A DNA stretch of 64,000 nt, taken from assembly GCA_049792815.1 (NCBI GenBank), contig JBARBG010000160.1, positions 55,211 to 119,210 on the forward strand. Reading direction: 5' to 3'. Shown here one piece after another: positions 25,604 to 34,269 of this stretch. Source of the stretch: DAIDKA01 sp049792815. Lineage in GTDB: Bacteria; Pseudomonadota; Gammaproteobacteria; Steroidobacterales; Steroidobacteraceae. The notes beneath the pieces were generated by a model. That model worked only from the letters and a program-made list of their open reading frames with translations. It made no database searches and was not told the origin of the DNA. Position 1 is the first letter of the stretch. Each line of letters opens with the position of its first letter. A program made the position numbers and the translations under genes.

Positions 25604-26854
25604 ATGGTTGCTCTGCCTTCACCCGCGCTGCAGATGCGGGTTTATTTGCTGTGCGCGCTGATCGTGCTGCTGGATGGCTACGACCTGCAGGCCATGGGGC
25701 TGGCGGTGCCGACGCTGGCGCGGGATTGGCAACTGGCCGCCCCCACATTCAGCTATGCACTGAGCGCCTCATTGCTGGGCCTGGGGCTGGGTTCGGCATT
25801 CATCGCGCCCTGGGGCGATCGGCTGGGCCGGCGGCCACTGCTGCTGGGCGGGCTGGCCATCATTCTGGTCACCTCGCTCGGGGTGACGACAGCGACCACG
25901 CCATGGCAGTTGTCGGCGTGGCGGCTGCTCATCGGTCTGGGGCTGGGGGTGTGTCAAAGCAATGCTTCGGCGCTCACTGCCGAATACGCGCCTGGCGCAC
26001 GGCGTGCGACCATCATGACGCTGATGGGCGTGTGCGTATCCTTCGGCGCCATGCTGGCGGGCCTCACGGCGCCACAGGTACTGGCGGCGGCCGGCTGGCG
26101 CGGACTGTTCGTGGTCGGTGCGGCGTTGCCGCTGCTGGCGCTGCTCGCATCACTGGCGGGTCTGCCCGAGTCACCGGCGCTACGCGCCGGGCACGCACCG
26201 GCTGCACCCGCGGCCGCCGGCCAGGGCGGCAGCCTCATGGTGTTGCTGCGCGTCCCGTACCGGGAGCGCACCCTGCGGCTGTGGCTGGTGTATGGCCTGG
26301 CGGCCATGTTGTTTTACTTCCTGATCAGCTGGCTGCCGACCTTCCTCACGGCGGCGGGCTGGTCGCGTTCGCAGGCCCCGCACGGTATCGCACTGCTGCA
26401 GGCCGGCGGCATTGCAGGCTCACTGGTCCAAGCCTGGCTGGTCGATCGCCGCCGCGCGATCGCGGCGCTGGTGGGTGCATTCGGCATGACACTGGTCACG
26501 GCCTTGCTGTTTGCGGTTCCGGGCACGGAGCCTGCCTGGCCGCTGCTGCTGGTGCTCATGGGCAGCGGCATCGGCGGAGTCATCATGGCCTTCATCGCCC
26601 TGGGCGCGATTTTTTATCCCGCGGCGATCCGCGTGACGGGATTCGGCTGGGCGGGGGCGGTGAGCAGGGTCGGCGGGGTGCTCGGACCCCTTGCAGGGGG
26701 CTGGATCATCGCCGCCGGCATAGCGCCGCGCATGACGCTGGGTCTGATCGCGGTGCCCGCGCTGCTGTGTATCGCCGGCACCCTGGCCATGCGCCGCTTA
26801 CCCGCATTTGATCCCGATATAATCCCAACAACAGCAACTCCGGAGATCCCATGA
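25604..26854 (+). CDS. MFS transporter, aromatic acid:H+ symporter (AAHS)-like
   Basis: A 416-residue, 12-helix major facilitator. The first helix ends in VLLDGYDLQAMGLAVP, similar to the DG(F/Y)D motif of AAHS-family 4-hydroxybenzoate/benzoate importers. The loop 2-3 motif is GDRLGRRPLLLGG. The start at 25604 gives MVALPSPALQMRVYLLCALIV; longer frames would overlap the divergent gene. The stop overlaps the next start by 4 bases. The substrate is likely an organic acid, but which one is not readable. Confidence 0.85.
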   Translation: MVALPSPALQMRVYLLCALIVLLDGYDLQAMGLAVPTLARDWQLAAPTFSYALSASLLGLGLGSAFIAPWGDRLGRRPLLLGGLAIILVTSLGVTTATTPWQLSAWRLLIGLGLGVCQSNASALTAEYAPGARRATIMTLMGVCVSFGAMLAGLTAPQVLAAAGWRGLFVVGAALPLLALLASLAGLPESPALRAGHAPAAPAAAGQGGSLMVLLRVPYRERTLRLWLVYGLAAMLFYFLISWLPTFLTAAGWSRSQAPHGIALLQAGGIAGSLVQAWLVDRRRAIAALVGAFGMTLVTALLFAVPGTEPAWPLLLVLMGSGIGGVIMAFIALGAIFYPAAIRVTGFGWAGAVSRVGGVLGPLAGGWIIAAGIAPRMTLGLIAVPALLCIAGTLAMRRLPAFDPDIIPTTATPEIP

Positions 26855-27399
26855 AACTCACGACAGCCATCCTCAGCGGCGCCCTCGCACTGGCCTTGAC
26901 CGGCAGCGGCCTTGCCCAGGTGCCGCCCACCGGGGTCACTGACCAGGCGGCACTTCTCAAAAGCAGCAACCCGAAGCTTGCGGCCAACAAGAAGCTGGTG
27001 TTCGACATGTGGCGGGCCATCATCCAGGGCGCGCACACGGAACTGGCGCCCCGGTACTTCACCCCGGACTACATCCAGCACAATCCCAATGTCGCCACGG
27101 GGCGCGATGCCATGGTCCGGTACATGAAGTCCACGCGGCCGGTGCGGCCCATTGATCCCACCATCACCTTCCCGTTGGTCGCCATCATGGCCGAGGGGGA
27201 CAAGGTGCTGGTGGCGTCGGTGACCTACTCCCCGGACCCTGAGCATCCGGGTCAGAAATATGCCGGCACGCACTTTGACCTGTTCAGGATCGAGCACGGC
27301 AAGATCGCCGAGCACTGGGACAGCGTTGCCAAGGATCCGGCCGCCCTGCATTTCAATCCCAACGTCGACAGCAAGCCGGATCCGGCGACCAAGCCATGA
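26851..27399 (+). CDS. exported SnoaL-like (NTF2-fold) protein
   Basis: A 182-residue protein with a clear signal peptide (KLTTAILSGALALALTGSGLAQ) and a SnoaL-like polyketide-cyclase fold. Visible elements are LVFDMWRAIIQGAHTELAPRYFTPDYIQHNPNV (residue 45 onward), the GRDAMVRYM helix, and the conserved HFDLFRIEHGKIAEHWD. The family is annotated as predicted aldol-condensation-type enzymes, with few proven members. Overlaps of 4 bases with the MFS gene upstream and the cupin gene downstream support one operon. Confidence 0.78.
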   Translation: MKLTTAILSGALALALTGSGLAQVPPTGVTDQAALLKSSNPKLAANKKLVFDMWRAIIQGAHTELAPRYFTPDYIQHNPNVATGRDAMVRYMKSTRPVRPIDPTITFPLVAIMAEGDKVLVASVTYSPDPEHPGQKYAGTHFDLFRIEHGKIAEHWDSVAKDPAALHFNPNVDSKPDPATKP

Positions 27400-27911
27400 C
27401 GGCTGACGCCCCACGACGGGTGGTCACGGGTCACGACCACAGTGGCAAATCGGTGGTGCTTTCGGATGGCCCGCCGCCACAGCACCATGCCATGCATGGT
27501 GCTGAAGTCGGCGCCGATTTTTTCGAAATCTGGAATTGCACCCGAGCGGTGCCGCTGCTCACCGCGGCCGAACCTGAACCCAATGAGCGCGCGTTCACCA
27601 TCATGCCGGTGTCGGGTCATCTGCTGCGCATCATCGAAATCTATCCACCCGGCCAGGGTGGCAAGCGCACGGTCATGCACCGGACCGGTACCGTTGATTA
27701 TGTGGTGGTGATCAGCGGGGAGGTCGTCCTGGTGCTCGATGACAGTGAAGTCACGCTGCGCGCAGGGGATGTGGTCGTGCAGCGCGGCACTGATCATGCC
27801 TGGGAGAACCGCGCCTCACAGCCGGCGCGGATGGCATTCTTCCATATCGATGCGCAGTTCAGCGAGGAGCTGCGCCAGATGCTGCCGCAGCCGCTGGAAT
27901 TGATGCGCTGA
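27396..27911 (+). CDS. cupin-domain protein
   Basis: A 171-residue cytoplasmic single-cupin protein. The N-terminal part starts VVTGHDHSGKSVVLSDG, as in cupins of aromatic catabolic operons. The C-terminal beta-barrel contains GTVDYVVVISGEVVLVLDDSEVTLRAGDVVVQRGTDHAWENR. Motif 1 has Tyr where the first metal-binding His usually lies (VDYVVV), while the motif 2 His is kept (DHAWEN). It may be a binding or regulatory cupin instead of a dioxygenase. It is the third gene of the MFS operon. Confidence 0.8.
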   Translation: MTADAPRRVVTGHDHSGKSVVLSDGPPPQHHAMHGAEVGADFFEIWNCTRAVPLLTAAEPEPNERAFTIMPVSGHLLRIIEIYPPGQGGKRTVMHRTGTVDYVVVISGEVVLVLDDSEVTLRAGDVVVQRGTDHAWENRASQPARMAFFHIDAQFSEELRQMLPQPLELMR

Positions 27912-28625
27912 GTGCGTACTGCAGTCGCCATCACCCATGTTCCCTTCGAGGATCTGGGGTCATTGAGCGAAGTATTGCGGGAGCGTGGCTTTGCGATCCA
28001 GATGCTGGATGCCTGCACGGCGGACCGGCAGGCGTTCGAGGCCCTCGATCCCGACCTGCTGGTGGTCATGGGCGGACCCATCGGGGCCTACGAGGCTGCG
28101 GTCTATCCTTTCCTTACCGGTGAAATTGCGTTGCTGCGCCGGCGCCTGCAGGCGCGCCTGCCCACGCTTGGCATCTGCCTGGGGGCCCAGCTGATGGCAG
28201 TGGCCCTTGAGGCTTGCGTGTATCCCGGCCGCAACGGCAAGGAGATCGGCTGGGCGCCGCTCGAGGCGGGCAGCGCTGCCGCCTCGTGCCCGGCGCTGTC
28301 TGAATTGCTGGCTCCCGGGGTGAACGTGCTGCACTGGCATGGCGATACCCTTGATTTGCCCGCCGGCGCCACACACCTGGCGGCCACGGCGCTGTACCCC
28401 AATCAGGCGTATGCGCTGGGCGCGCGGGTGCTGGCACTGCAGTTTCATGCGGAAGTGCAGGCTGCATCGCTGGAGCGCTGGTACGTGGGCCACGCCTGCG
28501 AGCTGGCCGCCGCCAGGATCAATGTGGCGCAGCTGCGCGCGGAATCATTTCGTCACACCCCGCTGCTGCAGCAGGCCGCAAGGCGGTTCTGGGGCCGCTG
28601 GCTCGAGGGGGCCTTCGCGCCTTAG
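27912..28625 (+). CDS. class I glutamine amidotransferase-like protein (YfeJ/GuaA-type)
   Basis: A 237-residue GATase1 protein. The nucleophile elbow is TLGICLGAQLMA, with the His-x-Glu of the triad in LALQFHAEVQ. A GTG start directly follows the cupin stop, with no intergenic base. Stand-alone members of this group hydrolyse gamma-glutamyl compounds or transfer glutamine nitrogen. The context with cupin, SnoaL and importer genes hints at processing of a glutamylated or amide substrate; that is an inference. Confidence 0.85.
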   Translation: MRTAVAITHVPFEDLGSLSEVLRERGFAIQMLDACTADRQAFEALDPDLLVVMGGPIGAYEAAVYPFLTGEIALLRRRLQARLPTLGICLGAQLMAVALEACVYPGRNGKEIGWAPLEAGSAAASCPALSELLAPGVNVLHWHGDTLDLPAGATHLAATALYPNQAYALGARVLALQFHAEVQAASLERWYVGHACELAAARINVAQLRAESFRHTPLLQQAARRFWGRWLEGAFAP

Positions 28626-28693
28626 TATATCCTGTCATTTTCGCCACCCTGAACGGGTCTCATCTGTACCGGTCCAATTCGGTTGAGGACTCA

Positions 28694-29422
28694 ATGATGT
28701 CAGCAAGCCCAGTATCCTTACTAAATCTTAAGGCCAGCTCAGGCGCGCTGCTGTGCGGCCTGCTGCTCGCCGTGCTCGCGCCCGCGCTCAGTGGCGCCGC
28801 CGAGGCCCCGGTTGCGATTCCGCCCGCCGCGTACGATGCGCCCAAGGCCACCGGACCGCTGCAGAGCGCCGTGCTGTCCGGGGGCTGCTTCTGGGGTGTT
28901 CAGGGCGTGTTCGAACACCTCGTGGGTGTTCACAAGGTGCTGTCCGGGTATTCGGGTGGCGCGCGCGACACGGCCAGCTATGAGGTGGTGAGCGGTGGCA
29001 ATACCGGACACGCCGAGTCGGTGCAGATCATCTATGACCCGCAGAAGGTCAGCTACGGGCAGATCCTGCAGGTGTACTTCTCGGTGGCCCACAATCCCAC
29101 CGAACTGAATCGCCAGGGTCCGGACGTGGGCACGCAGTACCGATCGGCCATCTTCTATGCCAATGATACGCAGAAGAAGATTGCCGCGAGCTACATCGCC
29201 CAGTTGAACAAGGCGGGGGTGTTCGGCGCACCCATCGTCACGCAGCTGACGCCCTTTCAGGCCTTCTATCGGGCCGAAGACTATCACCAGGATTATCTGC
29301 TGCTGAATCCGAGCAATCCCTACATCGTCTACAACGATCTGCCGAAGATCCGCAACTTCCAGAAGCTGCTGCCGGTCCTGTATCAGGCAAAGGCCGTGAC
29401 GGTCACGGACATCAAGCAATAG
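28694..29422 (+). CDS. msrA: exported peptide-methionine (S)-S-oxide reductase MsrA
   Basis: A 242-residue MsrA with an N-terminal hydrophobic signal (GALLCGLLLAVLAPALSGAAEA), so it works in the periplasm or as an anchored protein. The catalytic motif is SGGCFWGVQGVFEHL. The conserved GYSGG, GHAESVQIIYDP and YHQDYLLLNP segments follow. Cytosolic MsrA is usually 170-220 residues; the excess is the signal and linker. It is the first gene of a 3-gene operon with dipZ and msrB, which would supply reductant and the R-epimer activity. Confidence 0.93.
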   Translation: MMSASPVSLLNLKASSGALLCGLLLAVLAPALSGAAEAPVAIPPAAYDAPKATGPLQSAVLSGGCFWGVQGVFEHLVGVHKVLSGYSGGARDTASYEVVSGGNTGHAESVQIIYDPQKVSYGQILQVYFSVAHNPTELNRQGPDVGTQYRSAIFYANDTQKKIAASYIAQLNKAGVFGAPIVTQLTPFQAFYRAEDYHQDYLLLNPSNPYIVYNDLPKIRNFQKLLPVLYQAKAVTVTDIKQ

Positions 29423-29431
29423 GGATCTGAA

Positions 29432-31237
29432 ATGGGTTTGGTTCTTCTGGTGTTCCTGGGGGGTGCGCTGACCATCGTCAGTCCCTGCATCCTCCCGGTA
29501 CTGCCCTTCGTCTTTGCGCGTGGCGGCCGCTCGTTCGCCACCAGCACACTGCCGCTGCTCATCGGCATGGCGCTGACCTTCGCCGCGGTGGCCACTCTGA
29601 CGGCCGTTGCCGGTTCCTGGGCCGTGAACCTGAATTCCTGGGGCCGCTGGGTGGCCTTGGTCGTGATGGCCTTATTCGGACTGGCGCTCATTTCCGAGAA
29701 ATTTGCCGATTGGGCTTCCCGACCTCTGGTCGCATTCGGCAACCGCATCGTGGCATCCGGAGAGCGCGAAGGCCGCTCCAGTGTCGTGCAGTCCTTGCTG
29801 CTGGGTGTCGCGGTAGGGTTCCTGTGGTCCCCGTGCGCCGGACCTATTCTGGGGGGATTGATCCTGACGGGCGCGGCGATCAACGGACCCAATACCCACA
29901 CTTCATTGCTGCTGCTGACCTTTGGGCTGGGCGCCGCAACCTCGCTTGCCATCGTCATGCTGGCAGGCGGGAAAGTGGTGCGAGCGCTGAAGGGTTCATT
30001 GGGCGCCGGAGAATGGGTGCGCCGTGGCCTCGGTGTCCTGGTGCTCGCTGCCGCAGTCGCAATTGGCCTGGGATGGGATACCGGTGTTCTGACCCAGTTG
30101 TCATTGAGTGGCACCAACTCGATCGAGCAGGCACTGATGGCGAAGCTTCATCCGTCAAGTGCCACGCCTGCGCAGCAGGCGGGCGGCGCAATGATGATGT
30201 CGGCCCAGGGTGCCGGCCCTGCCGGGGGTGCCATGATGGCCATGGCACCCAAGGGTGCCGGCGCCAGCTTGCCGGCCGAGGGGCAGATGCCACCGTTGGC
30301 CGGCGCGGTTGCATGGCTTAACTCCCCGCCCCTCACGGCGCAGGGCCTGCGTGGCAAGGTGGTGCTGATCGACTTCTGGACCTACTCCTGCATCAACTGT
30401 CTGCGCGAGCTGCCCTACGTCAAGGCCTGGGCCGCCAAGTACGGTCCGGCGGGACTCGTCATCATCGGCGTGCACACGCCCGAGTTCGCCTTCGAGAAGG
30501 TCGTCGGTAACGTACAGAAGGCCATCAAGGATCTTGGCGTCACCTATCCGGTGGCGGTCGACAGCGACTACAAGATCTGGGGTGCCTTCAACAACCAATA
30601 CTGGCCCGCGCTCTACTTCATTGACGCCAACGGCACCATCCGCCACCATCATTTCGGCGAGGGCGAATACGACAACTCCGAACGCATCATCAAGCAGCTG
30701 CTGCATGAGGCCGGTGCCACGCAAGTGGCCACGGGCCTGGCCGATGTCAATGCCCAGGGCGTGCAGGCGGCGGCGAGCAACATGTACCAGATCTCGCCCG
30801 AGACGTACGTGGGCTACGCCCGCGCCGAACACTTCGCTTCACCGCAAAGTGTCAGCAAGGATGAGGCCGCGCGCTACACGGTGCCTACGAGTCTCAGCGC
30901 CGACCAATGGGCGCTGGGCGGGTCCTGGAAAGTGACCATGGAAGGGGCTCTGCTGCAGCAGTCCGGCGGCAAGATCGTGTATCGCTTCAATGGTCGTGAC
31001 CTGCACCTGGTGCTCGGCCCGATGAAGGACGGCCATGCGGTGCACTTCAGGGTGCGCCTGGATGGCAAGGAGCCCGGTGACAGCAAGGGTGCCGACATTG
31101 CGGCGGATGGCTCAGGGGTGGTCACCGAGCAGCGGCTGTACCAGCTGATCCGCCTCACGCATCCTGGCGATGAACACACCGTGGAGATTGATTTTCAGGA
31201 CGCGGGCGTTGAGGCCTTCGCGTTTACTTTTGGATGA
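29432..31237 (+). CDS. dipZ: DipZ-like CcdA-thioredoxin fusion, periplasmic reductant supply
   Basis: A 601-residue protein. The N-terminal half (residues 1-235) is a CcdA/DsbD-type membrane domain with the two helix cysteines in IVSPCILPVLPFVFARGG and FLWSPCAGPILGGL. A Met/Ala/Gly-rich linker (about 235-280) leads into a thioredoxin-like domain with WTYSCINCLRELPY (CINC near residue 320). The C-terminal domain (about 450-601; ETYVGYARAEHFAS) is the beta-rich one found in DipZ proteins. It moves electrons from cytoplasmic thioredoxin to the periplasm. It lies between msrA and msrB. Confidence 0.9.
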   Translation: MGLVLLVFLGGALTIVSPCILPVLPFVFARGGRSFATSTLPLLIGMALTFAAVATLTAVAGSWAVNLNSWGRWVALVVMALFGLALISEKFADWASRPLVAFGNRIVASGEREGRSSVVQSLLLGVAVGFLWSPCAGPILGGLILTGAAINGPNTHTSLLLLTFGLGAATSLAIVMLAGGKVVRALKGSLGAGEWVRRGLGVLVLAAAVAIGLGWDTGVLTQLSLSGTNSIEQALMAKLHPSSATPAQQAGGAMMMSAQGAGPAGGAMMAMAPKGAGASLPAEGQMPPLAGAVAWLNSPPLTAQGLRGKVVLIDFWTYSCINCLRELPYVKAWAAKYGPAGLVIIGVHTPEFAFEKVVGNVQKAIKDLGVTYPVAVDSDYKIWGAFNNQYWPALYFIDANGTIRHHHFGEGEYDNSERIIKQLLHEAGATQVATGLADVNAQGVQAAASNMYQISPETYVGYARAEHFASPQSVSKDEAARYTVPTSLSADQWALGGSWKVTMEGALLQQSGGKIVYRFNGRDLHLVLGPMKDGHAVHFRVRLDGKEPGDSKGADIAADGSGVVTEQRLYQLIRLTHPGDEHTVEIDFQDAGVEAFAFTFG

Positions 31238-31254
31238 GTCTCGGAGAAGCCGTC

Positions 31255-31800
31255 ATGCTGAATCGAAGAGCGTTACTGGGTTCATTGTTTGCAATGGGTG
31301 GCGCGGGTCTGCTGGTGCGTGCGCGGTCAGCGGCCGCGGCGCCTGTCGCCAAGGTCACCATCGTGGCGTTCACCGACGCCGGGGTGAGCCTGGGTCCGAT
31401 GCTGGTCGACAAGGTCGTGAAGACCGATGCCGAGTGGCGCGCGCAGCTGCCCAATGCCTCCTATGAAGTCACCCGCCATGCGGGCACCGAGCCGGCCTTC
31501 AGTGGCCCTTACAACTCGCTTCACGCGCGTGGCCTGTTCCGCTGCCTTTGCTGCGGCAATGCGCTTTACAGCTCTGACACCAAGTTCGAGTCCGGCACCG
31601 GCTGGCCGAGCTTCTGGCAGCCCATCGCCAAGCAGAATGTGGTCGAGAAAGCGGACCATACCTTCGGCATGGAGCGCACCGAGATCCTGTGCACCCAATG
31701 TGATTCGCACCTGGGCCATGTGTTCGACGACGGTCCGCGGCCCACCGGGCTTCGTTACTGCATGAATTCGGTGGCGCTGAAGTTCATCAAGCACGCCTAG
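31255..31800 (+). CDS. msrB: exported peptide-methionine (R)-S-oxide reductase MsrB
   Basis: An MsrB of 181 residues from ATG 31255; an ATG at 31234 overlaps the dipZ stop but 31255 has a GGAGA at a good distance. The N-terminus has a twin-arginine-like signal (NRRALLGSLFAMGGAGLL). Two zinc CXXC pairs are present (CLCCGN, CTQCDS), with the conserved SGTGWPSFW and the catalytic cysteine in LRYCMNSVAL. With the exported MsrA it would repair both methionine sulfoxide epimers outside the cytoplasm, using DipZ as electron donor. Confidence 0.92.
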   Translation: MLNRRALLGSLFAMGGAGLLVRARSAAAAPVAKVTIVAFTDAGVSLGPMLVDKVVKTDAEWRAQLPNASYEVTRHAGTEPAFSGPYNSLHARGLFRCLCCGNALYSSDTKFESGTGWPSFWQPIAKQNVVEKADHTFGMERTEILCTQCDSHLGHVFDDGPRPTGLRYCMNSVALKFIKHA

Positions 31801-31803
31801 CGT

Positions 31804-34191
31804 CTAGGGGCTGACCTCAAGCCGGGTCGTCTTCACCGCCAGCGAACTGTCGCCGACCATGATGTCGAAGGTGCCCGGTTCGATCACCCGCTTCATGTGC
31901 TCGTCCCACAGGTCAAAGGCCGTTCGGTCCAGCGTGAAGCGCACCGTTGTGGACTGACCCGGCGCCAGGGTCACGCGCCTGAAGGCCTTGAGCTGCTTGA
32001 CCGGCTGTGTGACCGAAGCCACGGACTCGTGCACGTACAGCTGCACAACCTCATCACCGGCGCGCGTACCGGTATTGCGCACCTCGACGCTGACCGAGAC
32101 CGGCTGTCCGGCCTTGATCCGGGGTACCGACAGCTGCGGCGCGCCGAGGGTGAAGGTGGTGTAGGAGAGGCCGTACCCGAAGGCAAACAGGGGATCCTTG
32201 GAGCTGAAAACATAGCCGCGATGCGCGCTCACCTTCTGGTCGTAGAACAGGGGCAGCTGCCCCACCGAGCGCGGAATCGTCACGGCAAGCTTGCCGCCGG
32301 GATTGGCATCACCGAACAGAATGTTCGCCAGGGCGGTGCCGCCTTCCTGTCCCGGATACCAGGCCTCGAGCATCGCGTTGGCCGTGGCGGCAATCTCGGG
32401 GATGCCCAGCGGTGAACCGTTGATGAGCACCACCGTCACCGGCTTGCCCAGGGCGAACAGGGCCCGCGCCAGGTCTTCCTGCTCGCCCACCAGGTCAAGA
32501 CTGTCGCGATCGCCCAGGTGATTCTCGGCCCAGCCCTCGCGGCTGATCGCGGGTTTTTGCCCGATGGCCAGGACAATGGCATCCGCGGTGCGGGCCAGAG
32601 CAACGGCCTCGGCAATGCGCCGCAGATTCTGGGCGCGATCCGCCAGCTTCACCTCATCCGTAAACCAGTCACCGGAGGCCGTGATCTGCACGCCCTCGGC
32701 CGTCACGATATGCATGCGGTTGCCAGCCCGTGCGCGCAGCCCCTCGAGCAGGCTGACCGAGTGGGCGGGAACATCCGAGTACCCGCCCAGTTCCACGGCA
32801 GCGGCATTCGGGCCAATGACCGCCAGCGTCCTGATGGTATCGGCGTGCAGCGGCAGCATGCCGTCATTCTTCAGAAGCACTGTGGTTCGGGCGGCCGCTT
32901 CAACGGCCAGCGCCCGCGCTTCGTCGTTGCCGGTGATGCGCGCGGCAGCCTCGGCATCGGCATAGGGGCTCTCGAACAACCCGGCCTGAAACTTCATGCG
33001 CAGCATGCGCCGCACGGCCTCATCAATCTGCGACTGGGTCACCAGGCCCGCGGCCAGCGCCTGCGGCAACCTCAGGTAGGCCTCGCCGTCGGGCAGATCG
33101 AAATCAACCCCGGCATGCAGCGCCCGTGCGGCCGCGTGCAGCAGATCCGGCACGACGTGATGCAACTGATCCAGTTGCTCGATGCCGTAGTAGTCACTGA
33201 CGACGGCGCCCTGGTAGCCGATCTCACCCCGCAACACGTCGTGCAGCAGCCAGTAGTTGGCGTGCGAAGGAATGCCGTCGATTTCGTTGTACGAAGCCAT
33301 GACATTGCGCGCGTTGGCGACATGTATTGCGGCGGCGAATGGCGGGAAAAAAATCTGCCGCAGGGTGCGCTCGGGAATCGTGGCCGGACCCACATTGGTG
33401 CCGCTCTCCGGCTCGCCATGACCGGTCATGTGCTTGAGCGTGGCAAACACCTTGGCCGGACCCAAGGGCAGGGCGTCGCCCTGGAAGCCACGCACCGCAG
33501 CGATGCCCAGCTGGCTGACGAGGTAGGGATCCTCGCCGTAGGTTTCCTCGATACGCCCCCAGCGCGGATCCCGACCCACATCGACGACCGGGGCCAGCAC
33601 CATTTGCACGCCGCGCGCCCGGATTTCCCGACCAGCGACAGTGAATACGCGCGTGAGCAGCGCTGGATCCCAGGAACTCGCCAGTGCGATCGCCTGCGGA
33701 AAGCTCGTGGCATCGCGCGCCATGTAGCCGTGCAGCCCCTCCTCGTGAAACAGCGCCGGGATGCCAAGACGGGTATTTTCAACCGCGAAGTGCTGGATGG
33801 CGTTCACCAGTGAAACGGTCTGGCGGGCATCGCGAAACGGTGTGCGCAGCGGATCGCCGCCGCTGCCGTTCAAGTCACTGGGCCGCGCGACCTGGCCGAT
33901 GCCATCGGCGAAGCTCGCCCGGGCCTTGGCCGGATCGAAATTGCCCTGGGCGTCGAGAAACTGCTTCTTGCGATCCCAGATGCAGGTGATCTGCGCAATC
34001 TTCTCGGCAAGCGTCATGCGTCCCAGAAGATCCTCGACGCGCTTCTCGAGGGGCGCGGAGGAGTCCCGGTAGAGGGGGCGTGGGGCATCGGTCCCCGCGG
34101 CGCCACTGATCAGGGGCCACAGCAGTGCACAGACGGCTGTCGCACGGAAACGCGGCAAAACTGAACGCCGCATGCATCGCGTTTTTGGCAT
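31804..34191 (-). CDS. bglX: glycoside hydrolase family 3 beta-glucosidase
   Basis: A 795-residue exported GH3 enzyme: signal peptide, N-terminal TIM barrel (about 40-390) with the KHMTGHGEPESG motif and the nucleophile Asp near residue 331 in GAVVSDYYGIEQL, a C-terminal alpha/beta domain, and a fibronectin III-like domain (about 690-785; GDEVVQLYVHESVASV). Organisation matches BglX-type periplasmic beta-glucosidases; beta-xylosidase activity is possible. It is transcribed alone. The stop lies 3 bases from the convergent msrB stop. Confidence 0.92.
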   Translation of the reverse strand: MPKTRCMRRSVLPRFRATAVCALLWPLISGAAGTDAPRPLYRDSSAPLEKRVEDLLGRMTLAEKIAQITCIWDRKKQFLDAQGNFDPAKARASFADGIGQVARPSDLNGSGGDPLRTPFRDARQTVSLVNAIQHFAVENTRLGIPALFHEEGLHGYMARDATSFPQAIALASSWDPALLTRVFTVAGREIRARGVQMVLAPVVDVGRDPRWGRIEETYGEDPYLVSQLGIAAVRGFQGDALPLGPAKVFATLKHMTGHGEPESGTNVGPATIPERTLRQIFFPPFAAAIHVANARNVMASYNEIDGIPSHANYWLLHDVLRGEIGYQGAVVSDYYGIEQLDQLHHVVPDLLHAAARALHAGVDFDLPDGEAYLRLPQALAAGLVTQSQIDEAVRRMLRMKFQAGLFESPYADAEAAARITGNDEARALAVEAAARTTVLLKNDGMLPLHADTIRTLAVIGPNAAAVELGGYSDVPAHSVSLLEGLRARAGNRMHIVTAEGVQITASGDWFTDEVKLADRAQNLRRIAEAVALARTADAIVLAIGQKPAISREGWAENHLGDRDSLDLVGEQEDLARALFALGKPVTVVLINGSPLGIPEIAATANAMLEAWYPGQEGGTALANILFGDANPGGKLAVTIPRSVGQLPLFYDQKVSAHRGYVFSSKDPLFAFGYGLSYTTFTLGAPQLSVPRIKAGQPVSVSVEVRNTGTRAGDEVVQLYVHESVASVTQPVKQLKAFRRVTLAPGQSTTVRFTLDRTAFDLWDEHMKRVIEPGTFDIMVGDSSLAVKTTRLEVSP

Positions 34192-34269
34192 TATCCCCCC
34201 TCAAGCGAACGCCGGCATGCTACACCCATCACTTTGATAGCGGTACCATTGCGCAGGGGGAGAACACCG

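Noticed and set aside
32518..33813. 431-codon plus-strand frame opposite the GH3 gene
   Set aside because: It is a shadow of the GH3 coding sequence, which has all catalytic motifs.
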